Shown here: positions 28,643 to 38,259 of the stretch, piece after piece
How the letters are laid out: each line of letters begins with the position of its first letter
How positions within the stretch are numbered: position 1 is the first letter of the stretch
Assembly: GCA_030065095.1 (NCBI GenBank)
Contig: JASJDP010000012.1
Coordinates: 62,001 to 126,000, forward strand
DNA: 64,000 nucleotides
Source of the DNA: Rhodobacter sp.
Lineage (GTDB): Bacteria; Pseudomonadota; Alphaproteobacteria; Rhodobacterales; Rhodobacteraceae
Direction: 5' to 3'
Made by a program: the position numbers and the translations under genes
The notes under the pieces: model-generated
What the model saw: the letters and a program-made list of their open reading frames with translations, nothing else
Databases searched by the model: none
What the model was told of the DNA's origin: nothing

Positions 28643-29208
28643 GCCGCAAGGGCCCGCGCGGCCTGACCCCCGAGGAACATGCGCTCTGGTCCAAGGTCAC
28701 CGAAACCACCGTGCCGCTGCATCCGGCGCAGCCGAAACCGATCCCGGAACGGATCGAACACCATTTTGATCCGCCGAAACCCGATCCGATCCCGGCGTTC
28801 CGGATCGGAGAAAGACAGACCGACACTGCCCTGCCCACGCAGCGCCCGAACGGGCAGCCGGTCCACATGGACCGAAAGGCCTTTACCCAGCTCAAAAGGG
28901 GCAAGCTGAAACCTGAGGCGCGCGTCGATCTGCATGGGATGACGCTCGCCCAGGCCCACCCAGCGCTAAACCGGTTCATCGCGGACGCCTTCGCCCGGGG
29001 CCGGCGCCTGGTGCTTGTCATCACCGGCAAGGGCAAGACCGCCAGGGACGACGGCCCGATTCCCGTCCGCCGCGGCCTGCTACGGCACCAGGTTCCGCAA
29101 TGGCTGGCGCATCCGTCGCTGTCCTATGCCGTCCTGCAGGTGACCGAGGCACATCTGAGGCATGGCGGCAGCGGCGCCTACTATGTTTACCTACGCCGCA
29201 AAAGGTAA
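28639..29208 (+). CDS. Smr domain protein
   Basis: 189 residues. The first 95 are proline-rich and probably disordered. The C-terminal Smr domain contains VDLHGMTLAQA and VITGKG, the conserved nuclease-type motifs (MutS2 C-terminal family); role in DNA or RNA cleavage is likely but not assigned. The start is GTG 28639, within a GTGA overlap with mltA. The last 18 nt overlap the convergent MFS gene. Confidence 0.88.
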   Translation: MSRKGPRGLTPEEHALWSKVTETTVPLHPAQPKPIPERIEHHFDPPKPDPIPAFRIGERQTDTALPTQRPNGQPVHMDRKAFTQLKRGKLKPEARVDLHGMTLAQAHPALNRFIADAFARGRRLVLVITGKGKTARDDGPIPVRRGLLRHQVPQWLAHPSLSYAVLQVTEAHLRHGGSGAYYVYLRRKR

Positions 29209-30414
29209 CAACCGCCGCGCGCGTGTCACGCCCACGGCTACGAGAAGGGCCGCACCAGCATAGACCCCGGCGATCCCGACCATCTGATCCTCGAAATCTA
29301 TCCCGAAGTCGATAAGCGCACCGGTCAGCCCCGGTCCGATGGCCGAGCCCAGAACCATCGCCGCGGTCGCCAGCGCCTTGATACCGCCCAGATACCGTGT
29401 GCCATAGAATTCGGCCCAAAAAGCGCTGCTTAGGGTCGACAGGGCCCCTTGTGACAATCCCATCAAGACGATTCCGGCGGCTGCCAGCGGCAGCCCCTCG
29501 GCCATGCCCAGCACGATGAATCCCACGGCTACCGGCAGTTGGGCGAACGGCATCAGCCGTGCCGAACCGACCCGGTCGATCAGCCATCCAGACACCAGCA
29601 TCGCCGCAATCGCCGTGCCGGTAAAAAGCGGAAACAGCGACACCAGCTCGATATGCGCCCAGCCCTTGGTTTCGGCCAGGTGCACCTGTTGAAAGAAGAA
29701 CGCCGTGCCAAAGGCCGACGGGGCCATGATCGACGGGACCACAAGCCAGAACAGCCAGTGCCGCAACGCCTCGGGCCGCCGCCAGTGGCGCCCGCGCATC
29801 CCCGATGCCGGGCTTTCCTCGGCGACGGATTGCGGCGTGCGCTCCAATCGCAAAAGCCGCGACAGAACCGGAATGACCAGCAGCAGGAACACTGCAAACC
29901 CGACCCACAGCATCCGCCAGGGAGCAATGCCCAGAAGCGGGACGATGGCCAGCGGCAGAAACGCCTCTCCGACGGCAAAGCCCATCAGAGCAACGGAGAT
30001 CGCCTTGCCGCGGGAGGCCACGAACCACCGGGCCATAGCGACCACGGCGATATGCGTCGTCATCCCCTGCCCGGCGAATCGTAGCGCGAAGATTACGAAG
30101 GGGAGCGCCCAGGCACCCGGTGCCAGCGCCATCATCAGACAGGCGAAGGCGAGACCGGCCAACACCACCGCACCCAGGGTGCGCGCCCGGAAATGGTCGG
30201 TCGCGATGCCCGCCCAGATCATCGCGACGGCGCTTGCCGTGGTTCCAAGCGTGTAGATCCCGCCCCAGTCGCCATGGCTCAGCCCGAACTCGGCGCGGAT
30301 CTCGCCTGCGAAGACCGAGATTAGGTAGGTCTGCCCAAAACTCGAACAAAATGCCAGCAGCGCGCCGGCGGCCAGAAACGGCGCGTTCGCGCGCAGAAAG
30401 GGCAACAGATCCAT
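29191..30414 (-). CDS. MFS transporter
   Basis: 407 residues, about 12 transmembrane helices in two halves joined by a hydrophilic loop (about residues 192-215). The loop 2-3 motif appears as AGIATDHFRARTLG and, in the second half, SGWLIDRVGSARL. It resembles monocarboxylate or multidrug-type carriers; substrate unknown. GAGG lies 3 nt before the ATG. Overlaps smr tail to tail. Confidence 0.82.
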   Translation of the reverse strand: MDLLPFLRANAPFLAAGALLAFCSSFGQTYLISVFAGEIRAEFGLSHGDWGGIYTLGTTASAVAMIWAGIATDHFRARTLGAVVLAGLAFACLMMALAPGAWALPFVIFALRFAGQGMTTHIAVVAMARWFVASRGKAISVALMGFAVGEAFLPLAIVPLLGIAPWRMLWVGFAVFLLLVIPVLSRLLRLERTPQSVAEESPASGMRGRHWRRPEALRHWLFWLVVPSIMAPSAFGTAFFFQQVHLAETKGWAHIELVSLFPLFTGTAIAAMLVSGWLIDRVGSARLMPFAQLPVAVGFIVLGMAEGLPLAAAGIVLMGLSQGALSTLSSAFWAEFYGTRYLGGIKALATAAMVLGSAIGPGLTGALIDFGIDFEDQMVGIAGVYAGAALLVAVGVTRARRLLPFAA

Positions 30415-30451
30415 GACCCTCTGTCACCGAGGGGCCGGAAAAAGGAAAGCC

Positions 30452-31549
30452 CTATTGCACCAGTCCCGTTACCGGCGACAGGATGATCTCTGTGGCATTC
30501 TGCACCGTCAGAACCGTCCCCGGGACCAGACCTGTCCGCCCGGCCTGATCGCCGCGAAACGCGGTCTCCAGCGCACCGGCGCGGGAAAAGATGCTTATGA
30601 CCGCAGGCGAATCCCCGGCGACGAAATGCCCCTCGCCCGTCGAAAACTCGGTCACGTCGATCACGGTCACGTCCAGATCGGCCAGCGTCTCCAGCGACCG
30701 GATGTTGCCCAGCCGGTTGCCCTGCCCGGTCAGTCGGGCCGACAACGACAGCGCCCGGTCGCGTTTCGACACGAACAGCCCGAACGGCTGCGGCAGTCGA
30801 CCGATGCGCGAAGCCTGGGCGCGGAACAGCTCGACATCGATGTCCGGCGAGATCAGAATCACGCCGCCAAGGCCCCGCGCGACCGATCCGGGGCGGGCGA
30901 TCGCCATCTGCCGCAGGGTTTCCATCACCAGCATCGCGCCCACCGAATGCGCCACGAGAATGACGCGGTCGGCCCCGGATGCCTGCACCTCGCGCACCAG
31001 CCGTTCCAGCCCGTCGCGGGCATAGAGCAGGCTGTCGCGGTCATAGGCATAACCAAGCGGATTTCCGGCGCTCGGCCAGGAGTAGTGGACGGAAACGCCG
31101 GGAAACCGGAAATCCTCGGACAGCTGGGTAATCCGCAGAACGCCTTCGTGGAACCGGTTGTTGAAACCGTGCACATAGATCACCGCTTCGCGGGCACCCT
31201 GGGGACGGCGGGCGAGGCTGGCGGCCAGATCGCGCCGAAACGGATCAGGCCCCTCGAACGCTGTCGCCCCGGCCAGCAGGAACTGGCTGTTCGGGTCGAT
31301 CCCGTCCGTCGGCCACGTTATTTCCCCCGCGGGCCGGGTCTTGGGCACGGAAATGTCGTAGCGCAGGTAATTCGACACCTGACTGCGCCGCCCCGAAAAC
31401 CCGGCCTCGGGCGTCCATTTCCGCGTGGTCCCGATATATACCGACCGAATATCGTCCGACACCAGATCGGCACTGACGGGTACCAGCCGCGCCCGCGGCG
31501 TGCAGGCGGACAGGGCGATCAGCGACAGGATCAAAACAACCCGGATCAT
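30452..31549 (-). CDS. Alpha/beta-hydrolase lipoprotein (DUF900 family)
   Basis: 365 residues. A lipoprotein signal peptide with lipobox LSAC (about residues 13-16). The DUF900 hydrolase core contains VIYVHGFNNRF (oxyanion region) and LVAHSVGAM, where the nucleophile elbow reads A-H-S-V-G; the canonical G-x-S-x-G has lost its first glycine. The catalytic Asp and His cannot be fixed confidently; SPDIDVELF and GEGHF are candidates. Probably a membrane-anchored esterase of the cell envelope. It stands alone between the MFS gene and hslU. Confidence 0.78.
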   Translation of the reverse strand: MIRVVLILSLIALSACTPRARLVPVSADLVSDDIRSVYIGTTRKWTPEAGFSGRRSQVSNYLRYDISVPKTRPAGEITWPTDGIDPNSQFLLAGATAFEGPDPFRRDLAASLARRPQGAREAVIYVHGFNNRFHEGVLRITQLSEDFRFPGVSVHYSWPSAGNPLGYAYDRDSLLYARDGLERLVREVQASGADRVILVAHSVGAMLVMETLRQMAIARPGSVARGLGGVILISPDIDVELFRAQASRIGRLPQPFGLFVSKRDRALSLSARLTGQGNRLGNIRSLETLADLDVTVIDVTEFSTGEGHFVAGDSPAVISIFSRAGALETAFRGDQAGRTGLVPGTVLTVQNATEIILSPVTGLVQ

Positions 31550-31602
31550 GTGTGTGTTGATAAGCTGTCCTGTCCGCCGCGCCCACCGAAGAATTCGGAC
31601 AG

Positions 31603-32910
31603 CTACAAAACGTATCGGCTGACATCCACCGACTTCGTCAGCTCACCCAGATTGGCGTCGACAAATCCGGCATCCACCGTCACGGATTCGCCGCCCCGGT
31701 CCGGCGCGGTAAAGGAAAGTTCTTCGAACACACGCTCCATCACCGTGTAAAGCCGCCGTGCCCCGATATTCTCGACGCTTTGATTGACCTCCGCCGCGAT
31801 CTTCGCCAGCGCCGCGATCCCGTCTTCGGTAAAGTCCACGGCCACTTCTTCGGTCGCCATCAGCGCCGAATACTGCCGCGTCAGCGCATTGTCCGTCTCG
31901 GTCAGGATACGCACGAAATCGGCTTCCGTCAGCGCCCGCAGTTCCACCCGGATCGGTAGCCGCCCCTGCAGTTCGGGCAACAGATCGGATGGCTTCGCGA
32001 CGTGAAAGGCGCCCGATGCGATGAACAGGATGTGGTCGGTCTTGATCGGCCCGTGCTTGGTCGAAACGGTCGTCCCCTCGATCAAGGGCAGAAGATCCCG
32101 TTGCACCCCCTCGCGGCTGACCTCGGCCCCGCGCGCATCCGACCGGCCGCAGACCTTGTCGATCTCGTCGAGGAACACGATCCCGTTCTGCTCGACCGCC
32201 TGCAGCGCGGCGCGGTTCACCGTCTCGTCGTCCAACAGCTTGTCGGCCTCTTCGCCGATCAGCACCTCATAGCTTTCGGCCACGGTCATCTTGCGCCGAA
32301 CCGTGCGTCCGCCAAAGGCTTTGCCGAAAATATCGCCCAGGTTCATCATGCCGCCCATCTGCCCGGGCTGACCGGGGATCTCCAGGGCCTGCATCGGGTT
32401 CGACGTGTCGGCCACGTCCAGCTCGATCACGTGATCGTCCAGTTCCCCGCGCTTCAGCTTGCCGCGGAACATCTCGCGCGTGGCCTCGCGGGCATCCGCC
32501 CCCGCAATCGCTTCGATCACCCGCTCCTCGGCGGCGGAATGGGCCGAGGTCTTTACCTCTTCGCGCATATTCTCGCGTGTCATTGCGATCGAGGCATCCA
32601 CCAGATCCCGAACGATCTGTTCGACATCGCGGCCGACATAGCCCACCTCGGTGAACTTCGTGGCCTCGACCTTGATGAAAGGCGCTTTCGCCAGCCGCGC
32701 CAGACGCCGGCTGATCTCGGTCTTGCCCACCCCGGTCGGACCGATCATCAGGATGTTCTTGGGATAAACCTCTTCGCGCAGGTCCTCGCCCAGCTGCTTG
32801 CGCCGCCAGCGATTGCGCAGCGCCACCGCCACGGCGCGCTTGGCGTCCTTCTGGCCGATGATGAAGCGGTCGAGCTCGCTGACGATCTCGCGGGGGGTCA
32901 GGTCGGTCAT
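31603..32910 (-). CDS. hslU: ATP-dependent protease ATPase subunit HslU
   Basis: 435 residues. AAA+ unfoldase of the HslVU protease. Walker [10 protein letters not shown], pore motif GYVGRD, Walker [11 protein letters not shown], sensor [11 protein letters not shown], and the C-terminal tail VSRYVL that inserts into HslV to activate it. The I domain lies between Walker A and B. ATG 32910 overlaps the hslV stop by 4 nt. Confidence 0.97.
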   Translation of the reverse strand: MTDLTPREIVSELDRFIIGQKDAKRAVAVALRNRWRRKQLGEDLREEVYPKNILMIGPTGVGKTEISRRLARLAKAPFIKVEATKFTEVGYVGRDVEQIVRDLVDASIAMTRENMREEVKTSAHSAAEERVIEAIAGADAREATREMFRGKLKRGELDDHVIELDVADTSNPMQALEIPGQPGQMGGMMNLGDIFGKAFGGRTVRRKMTVAESYEVLIGEEADKLLDDETVNRAALQAVEQNGIVFLDEIDKVCGRSDARGAEVSREGVQRDLLPLIEGTTVSTKHGPIKTDHILFIASGAFHVAKPSDLLPELQGRLPIRVELRALTEADFVRILTETDNALTRQYSALMATEEVAVDFTEDGIAALAKIAAEVNQSVENIGARRLYTVMERVFEELSFTAPDRGGESVTVDAGFVDANLGELTKSVDVSRYVL

Positions 32911-33464
32911 GGTTTGATCGTCTCCACCGTCAAAGTCCCGTTCGTGTAAACGCAGATATCCGCCGCAATCGCCATCGCCCGCCGGGCCACCTCTTCGGCC
33001 GAAAGCTCGCTGTCCATCAACGCCCGGCCGGCGGCCAGCGCATAATTTCCGCCAGACCCGATGGCCGTCACGTCATGCTCGGGTTCCAAAACGTCGCCGG
33101 CGCCGGTGATCACGTAAATCTGCGCCCCGTCCGACACGATAAGCATCGCCTCCAGCTTTTGCAGGTATTTGTCGGTGCGCCAGTCCTTCGCCAGTTCCAC
33201 CGCTGCGCGCTGCAACTGGCCCGGTGTCGCCTCCAGCTTGGCCTCCAGCCGTTCCAGCAAGGTAAAGGCGTCCGCGGTCGATCCGGCAAACCCGGCGACG
33301 ACGTCGTACCCGCCCGGCGACAGACGCCGCACCTTGCGCGCCGTGCCCTTGATCACCGTCTGGCCCAGGCTTACCTGCCCGTCACCGGCAATCACGACCT
33401 CGCCGCCCTTCTTCACGCCGATGATCGTCGTGCCGTGCCAGCCTGGAACGCCGTCGTTTGCCAT
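32907..33464 (-). CDS. hslV: ATP-dependent protease peptidase subunit HslV
   Basis: 185 residues. Proteasome-beta-like threonine peptidase. PGWHGTTI shows the processing site; the catalytic threonine is T12 after propeptide removal, with K in VKKGG. The start is ATG 33464, with GAAGGAG 7 nt upstream. Other ATGs at 33482 and the frame to 33521 lack this. Operon hslV-hslU. Confidence 0.96.
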   Translation of the reverse strand: MANDGVPGWHGTTIIGVKKGGEVVIAGDGQVSLGQTVIKGTARKVRRLSPGGYDVVAGFAGSTADAFTLLERLEAKLEATPGQLQRAAVELAKDWRTDKYLQKLEAMLIVSDGAQIYVITGAGDVLEPEHDVTAIGSGGNYALAAGRALMDSELSAEEVARRAMAIAADICVYTNGTLTVETIKP

Positions 33465-33489
33465 CGCAGTCTCCTTCGCCATTGCGCCT

Positions 33490-33518
33490 ATATGGCGGTG
33501 CGGCCCACGGGGAACAAG
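33490..33518 (-). promoter_or_regulatory. Possible heat-shock (sigma-32-like) promoter of hslVU
   Basis: On the minus strand CTTGTT (33518-33513) and CCATAT (33495-33490) are 17 bp apart; transcript start would fall near 33483, 19 nt before the hslV ATG. The spacing and the CTTG half resemble alphaproteobacterial sigma-32 promoters, and hslVU is a known heat-shock operon, but the -10 match is partial. Confidence 0.3.
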
Positions 33519-33560
33519 CACCTTTGACTTGGCCAGCGGTCAACTCTAGCGTCGCCGAAT

Positions 33561-34478
33561 ATGGCCGGTGCAAAGATCCTCCGCATCTATCTTGACCACG
33601 ACGACCTCCGCCGCGCCGAAGCGGGCAATTTCAATATCATCGAGCGGATCTCAAGGGCGTTCGAGTCGCGGAACTTCAGGGTCGAACTGCGCAGGAACAG
33701 TGCCGCAGAACGGCTGAAATCCGCCACGCGGCGGGGCTATTCGCTGTTCATGATGGACGATCCGTTTCATCCGCGTGCGCTGACGTTGCGGCGGGCCTAT
33801 TTCTACCCGTTCTGGCGGATCGAGACGTCAGCCAAGCGCTGGGAATGGCAGATTGCCCAAACCGCATTCCAGCCGGCGAAGATAGACCGGGACGCGGCAC
33901 GAACGTTCTGCAATGCGTGGCGGAAGCGGCTGTTCGGGGCAGCGGCCGACCGTCCACGGCGCAACGGCTTCGTCTATGTGCCGTTGCAGGGCCGGCTGCT
34001 GGAACACCGCAGTTTTCAGACGATCAGCCCGGTCGCGATGATCCAGTCCGTCCTGGACAACGACCCCGGGCGTCCGGTGATCCTCGGCTACCATCCAAGC
34101 GAGATCTACACCCCTGAAGAAACACAGGCCATCGATGCGTTGTGCGAAAGACATTCTCGTCTGCGGGTCGCCTCCGAACCGATGCCTGAACTTCTGGCAG
34201 GCTGCGACTATGTCGTGACCGAAAACTCCTCTGTAGCGCTGTCAGGTTACTTCTTTCACAAGCCAGCGCTGCTGTTTGCCCGGATCGACTTCCACCACAT
34301 CGCCATCAATACCGCCGATACCGAAGATCGGGCCGCCTTCCGGGCGATACAGACCGCCGAGCCGGATTATGACGCGTATCTCTACTGGTTTCTCAAGCTC
34401 ACTGCCATCAACGGTGGATCCGATCAGGCAGAGGCGCAGATTCTGGACATGGTTCGACGGCGCGGATGGGAGGTTTGA
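33561..34478 (+). CDS. Uncharacterised protein resembling capsule polysaccharide (KpsC/KpsS-type) transferases
   Basis: 305 residues, no signal peptide. I do not firmly recognise it. FVYVPLQGRLLEHRSFQ, then VILGYHPSEIYTPEE, then a sequence LLAGCDYVVTENSSVALSG followed by KPALLFARIDFHHIA resembles the C-terminal half of KpsC/KpsS-like glycosyltransferases (VPLQ, HP-x-E, T-x-NS-S/T-V). That suggests a GT-B-type Kdo or polysaccharide transferase, by inference. It stands alone between divergent hslV and convergent trxA, with no capsule genes nearby. No ribosome-binding site precedes the ATG; a weak TTGACT (33524-33529)/TAGCGT (33547-33552) promoter would make it leaderless. Confidence 0.5.
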   Translation: MAGAKILRIYLDHDDLRRAEAGNFNIIERISRAFESRNFRVELRRNSAAERLKSATRRGYSLFMMDDPFHPRALTLRRAYFYPFWRIETSAKRWEWQIAQTAFQPAKIDRDAARTFCNAWRKRLFGAAADRPRRNGFVYVPLQGRLLEHRSFQTISPVAMIQSVLDNDPGRPVILGYHPSEIYTPEETQAIDALCERHSRLRVASEPMPELLAGCDYVVTENSSVALSGYFFHKPALLFARIDFHHIAINTADTEDRAAFRAIQTAEPDYDAYLYWFLKLTAINGGSDQAEAQILDMVRRRGWEV

Positions 34479-34485
34479 TCGAAAA

Positions 34486-34503
34486 GGGGCGCCGAAGCGC
34501 CCC
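34486..34503 (-). terminator. Intrinsic terminator after trxA
   Basis: A 7 bp GC stem (GGGGCGC/GCGCCCC) closes a TTCG tetraloop on the minus strand and is followed by TTTT (34485-34482). It lies 30 nt past the trxA stop and ends the leftward addB-addA-trxA block; on the plus strand, no T-run follows, so it is directional. Confidence 0.85.
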
Positions 34504-34532
34504 GATCCCCGCCATCCGGTCAGGTGATAGCG

Positions 34533-34853
34533 TCAGATCGCCTCGGTGATCCAGTTCTGCAGGGCGGCTTTCGGCGCGGCGCCGATCTTGTTCGACACCA
34601 CTTGGCCATCCTTGAACAGGAACAGCGCCGGGATTCCGCGCACGCCCAGCTGAGCGGGCGAGTTGGGATTCTCGTCCACATTGACCTTCACGATCTTCAC
34701 CTTGCCGGCATATTCGTCCGACAACTCTTCGAGCGCCGGGCCGATGGTCTTGCAGGGGCCGCACCATTCGGCCCAGAAATCGACGACGACGGGGATGTCG
34801 GAATTTACGACCTCTGTATCGAAGGTCTGATCGGTAACGGCGACGGTGGCCAT
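34533..34853 (-). CDS. trxA: Thioredoxin
   Basis: 106 residues, typical. Active site WCGPC with C31 and C34, cis-proline in [11 protein letters not shown]. It reduces disulfides in cytoplasmic proteins (ribonucleotide reductase, Msr enzymes). ATG 34853 has AGGAG 7 nt upstream. It follows addA by 58 bp, with its own ribosome-binding site and the strong terminator above. Confidence 0.97.
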   Translation of the reverse strand: MATVAVTDQTFDTEVVNSDIPVVVDFWAEWCGPCKTIGPALEELSDEYAGKVKIVKVNVDENPNSPAQLGVRGIPALFLFKDGQVVSNKIGAAPKAALQNWITEAI

Positions 34854-34911
34854 GAGTTTTCTCCTAGGAGGGATTTGTTGCTGAAAGACGTATGGGCTGC
34901 ACGGTGTCAGG

Positions 34912-37900
34912 TCAAGATGTAGCGGCATTTCGCAAGGCCTGCCTCACAATGTCGTTTGGCAGCGGCATCAGCCGCGGCTCAGCGGTCCAAAGAATGGCGA
35001 CGTCAGCGCGTTTTCCGGGATAGATCGTCTCTAACGCGGCCAGATAGGCGCCCATTTGCCGTAAAATGCCTTCGGGCGTCCCGCCGGCGTCGCCGGGCAC
35101 CACGGCGTTGGTCTTGAAATCGACGGCCAGAACCCGGCGGGGTTCGACCACCAGTTTGTCGATTGTCCCGTTGATCCGCCGACCGCCAAGATTGGAAAGG
35201 GCGGCCGAAAGATCGACCTCGCTCAACGTTGCGTCATCGAACAAGAACCCGAACTCGGGATCCAGCAACACGCGGCTTGCCTCGTCCAGCGCCCGCTGCC
35301 GATCCGAATCATCCGTTTCGGTTCCGGCAAGGGCCACCGCCACGGCCGGCCACTGCGATGGCGCCAGGTGCTGCAGATGTTCCAAAAAGCTGTGCACAAG
35401 CCTGCCGTGGGCCTTGCCGGAGTCTTCGTCCGCTTCTCCTCCGTCGCCGAAAAGAACCTTGGCGCCGCCCAAATCCGAAGGCGCTAGCGGTTTTGGCGCG
35501 CGGGCGGGCGCAGGGGCGCGGCGCTCCATCCAATCCGGCACCTCGATCTTGGCGGCGGTCACGTCACCCGGCGTTTCCGCCACGTCGCCGAGGTCCCAGT
35601 TCCGATGCGTATAGCGCAGGCCTGTGCCGGTGGGTGTGTCGATGGTCGCCGCCCCAAGCTCTTCGAGGCCGCGGCGGGCGATCTGGTGCCAGCTTTCCCC
35701 CGCCTTCCCGACATTTCCGGAACCGGCAAAAATCAGCCAGGTCTCGGCCCGCGTGACTGCGACGTAAAAGAGGCGGTTGGCCTCTTCGCCCTGCGCCGTC
35801 CGAATGGCTTCGATGGCGGAGACAAGACCTTTGGGCTGCTGGTCTTTGGACGTGCGCCAGACCGGGGTGCCATCCTCCGTCACGATGATCTCGTCGCGCA
35901 GGCTTTGCACCCGTCTGGCGGTGTCCGGTAAAATGACGATTGGCGCTTCCAGCCCCTTGGCGCCGTGGACGGTCATAACCCGAATCCGGTCGCTGGCGGC
36001 ATCCATCTGGCGCTTGACCTCGATCTCTCCGGTGTCGAGCCAGGTCAGAAAGCCGGTGAGGCTGGGAACATCGATGCGTTCATAGGCCAAGGCCTGTGAC
36101 AACAGCGTATCGATCCCGTCCTCGGCCTCCGGTCCCAGCCGCGCCAACAGCCTGCGCCGTCCGTCATGTTTCGTCAGAATCCGTTCGATCAGGTCGTATG
36201 GCCGCAGATAGTCTGCCGAATTCCGCAAGTCCTTCAGCATGCTCAGGGTTTCGGGGAACTCGGCTGAGCGGTCGCGCAATTCGGTCCACAGGTAGGGTGC
36301 AGAACGGCCCGCGCCGAGGCGATAGAGCTCGGCCTCGCTCCACCCGAACAACGGCGACCGTAAAGCCGCCGCCAGCGAAAGGTCATCCTCCGGAGTTGCC
36401 AGAAACGCCAGGATCGCAGCCAGATCCTTGACTGCCAGTTCCGCGCCGAGCTTTAGCCGGTCGGCCCCTGCAATGGCCAGTCCGCGCGCCTTGCAGGCGC
36501 GGATGATCTCTTCGAATAACCCGGACCGCCGACGCACCAGGATCAGAAAATCCCCCGCCGTGATCCTGCGCCGGGTTCCGTCACCTGCCGGGATCGTCTC
36601 GTCTGCGATCAGCCGTTCGATCTCTTCCGAGATTCGGCGTGCCAGGACGACATCGTGATGCTCTTCGGTTTTGATGTCGACCGGGTCGTACCAGTTGCGT
36701 TTTTCCGGCTGCTCCGCCGCTTCGACCGCTGGCCAAAGATCCACCCGGCCCGGCAAGCGGTCACGAAACGCCCGGTGCCGCGTCTCTGAAAACTCCGGCA
36801 GTGCTGCCTCGACAAACCGCAGGATGGCATCGGATGACCTGAACGAATACTCCAACTCCAGGCTTTGCAGCGGCACGCCGATATCGTGCAGCCGTCCGCC
36901 AAAATGCATCCGCATCCGGTCGAACTCCCGGGCATCCGCACCCTGAAACGAATAGATTGACTGTTTCTTGTCACCGACGACAAAGATCGTCCGCGACACC
37001 CCATCGCGTGCGCCCAGGCCGGCCGTGAATTCCTGTGCAAGCCGTTCGATCACCTGCCACTGATCGGGGCTGGTATCCTGCGCCTCGTCGACCAGGATGT
37101 GATCGAGGCCGCCGTCCAGCCGGTAGAGGACCCATCCTGCCACGGCCGGGTCCGAAAGCAGCGCCAGCGTCTTCTGAATCAGGTCGTCGAAATCCAGCCA
37201 GCCATGCAGCTGTTTTTGCCGGTCATAGGCATGCAGAAAAGCCGCCGCAAAGCTGGACAGGGCCGCGGATTTCCGGGCGGCGGCAAGGCAGGTGGCGGCT
37301 TCGCGGGCGGCTTCGACCCGCAGCATCAGTGCGTCGAGGTCGTGACATATCGGGCCAAGGACCTCGCGGCTCGCCTTCGTGGGGAACTTGCCGACCTTTG
37401 CGGCAAAGGGCTCCTTGGCGCCAGCGCCGGTCAGAAACACGCCGAAGAGAACTCTCAGGTCATCGAATCCGAAAGGACCGGTTCTCACAGCCCGCAACCT
37501 CTCGGCGGCCCGGAGATCCGTCGTGCTGCCCGTCTCCAGCACTGTCCGCAAACGATCGAGCAGGCCATCAAGACCATCGAAATCCAGGGACTTCAGGATC
37601 GCATCTTCGCAAAGATCCGGATCGGCGCCGAACAGCTTCAGATAATCGCGGTCGGACAAGGCGGTTGTAAAAGACTTGCGGTGCCGCGCGATCGCGCCGG
37701 TCAGCCTGTCCAGGCCGTCCCCGGTAAAATGCGCGGCAATCCCGTCAACGGTTGCCTGGGCGTCGCCCTCGGCAAGACGCTCCACGACGTCCTGCTGCAG
37801 CAACACGGCGGACCGGTCGTCCAGTTCGACGAAGGCGGGCGACACACCGGCCTCCAGCGGAAACCGGCGCAGCAGGGAGGCACAGAACGAATGAATGGTC

Positions 37901-38259
37901 TGAATCCGCAGGCCTCCGGGGGTCTCGATGGCGCGCGCAAACAGCCGCCGTGCCCTGGCCAGATCCGCCTTGCCGCCGACCGCGACACCCAGGCCGCGCA
38001 GCTCTGCCTCCAGATCACGGTCGGGCTTCATCGACCAGGAACCCAGCCGCCGGAACAGCCGGTTCTGCATCTCGGACGCGGCCGCCTTGGTGTAGGTCAG
38101 GCACAGGATATTTTGCGGCTGTACCCCGTCCAGCAGCAACCGGGCAACGCGATCGGTCAGCACACGCGTCTTGCCGGATCCCGCATTCGCAGCCAGCCAG
38201 GTCGAACGGCGCGGGTCTGCGGCCTGGTTCTGCCGCTCTGTCGCCGCGTCCAGGGTCAC
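34912..38259 (-). CDS. addA: ATP-dependent helicase/nuclease AddA (double-strand break repair)
   Basis: 1115 residues, RecBCD-like AddAB subunit of the alphaproteobacterial type. UvrD-type helicase with Walker [10 protein letters not shown] near residues 25-33, DDLI and [11 protein letters not shown] (motif II), and the C-terminal RecB nuclease core LAVDFKTNA. It resects DNA ends for RecA loading. The start is GTG 38259, overlapping the addB stop by 4 nt (GTGA); the open frame to 38301 belongs to shadow sequence. It contains one TTAGAGAC octamer, at 35027. Confidence 0.93.
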   Translation of the reverse strand: MTLDAATERQNQAADPRRSTWLAANAGSGKTRVLTDRVARLLLDGVQPQNILCLTYTKAAASEMQNRLFRRLGSWSMKPDRDLEAELRGLGVAVGGKADLARARRLFARAIETPGGLRIQTIHSFCASLLRRFPLEAGVSPAFVELDDRSAVLLQQDVVERLAEGDAQATVDGIAAHFTGDGLDRLTGAIARHRKSFTTALSDRDYLKLFGADPDLCEDAILKSLDFDGLDGLLDRLRTVLETGSTTDLRAAERLRAVRTGPFGFDDLRVLFGVFLTGAGAKEPFAAKVGKFPTKASREVLGPICHDLDALMLRVEAAREAATCLAAARKSAALSSFAAAFLHAYDRQKQLHGWLDFDDLIQKTLALLSDPAVAGWVLYRLDGGLDHILVDEAQDTSPDQWQVIERLAQEFTAGLGARDGVSRTIFVVGDKKQSIYSFQGADAREFDRMRMHFGGRLHDIGVPLQSLELEYSFRSSDAILRFVEAALPEFSETRHRAFRDRLPGRVDLWPAVEAAEQPEKRNWYDPVDIKTEEHHDVVLARRISEEIERLIADETIPAGDGTRRRITAGDFLILVRRRSGLFEEIIRACKARGLAIAGADRLKLGAELAVKDLAAILAFLATPEDDLSLAAALRSPLFGWSEAELYRLGAGRSAPYLWTELRDRSAEFPETLSMLKDLRNSADYLRPYDLIERILTKHDGRRRLLARLGPEAEDGIDTLLSQALAYERIDVPSLTGFLTWLDTGEIEVKRQMDAASDRIRVMTVHGAKGLEAPIVILPDTARRVQSLRDEIIVTEDGTPVWRTSKDQQPKGLVSAIEAIRTAQGEEANRLFYVAVTRAETWLIFAGSGNVGKAGESWHQIARRGLEELGAATIDTPTGTGLRYTHRNWDLGDVAETPGDVTAAKIEVPDWMERRAPAPARAPKPLAPSDLGGAKVLFGDGGEADEDSGKAHGRLVHSFLEHLQHLAPSQWPAVAVALAGTETDDSDRQRALDEASRVLLDPEFGFLFDDATLSEVDLSAALSNLGGRRINGTIDKLVVEPRRVLAVDFKTNAVVPGDAGGTPEGILRQMGAYLAALETIYPGKRADVAILWTAEPRLMPLPNDIVRQALRNAATS

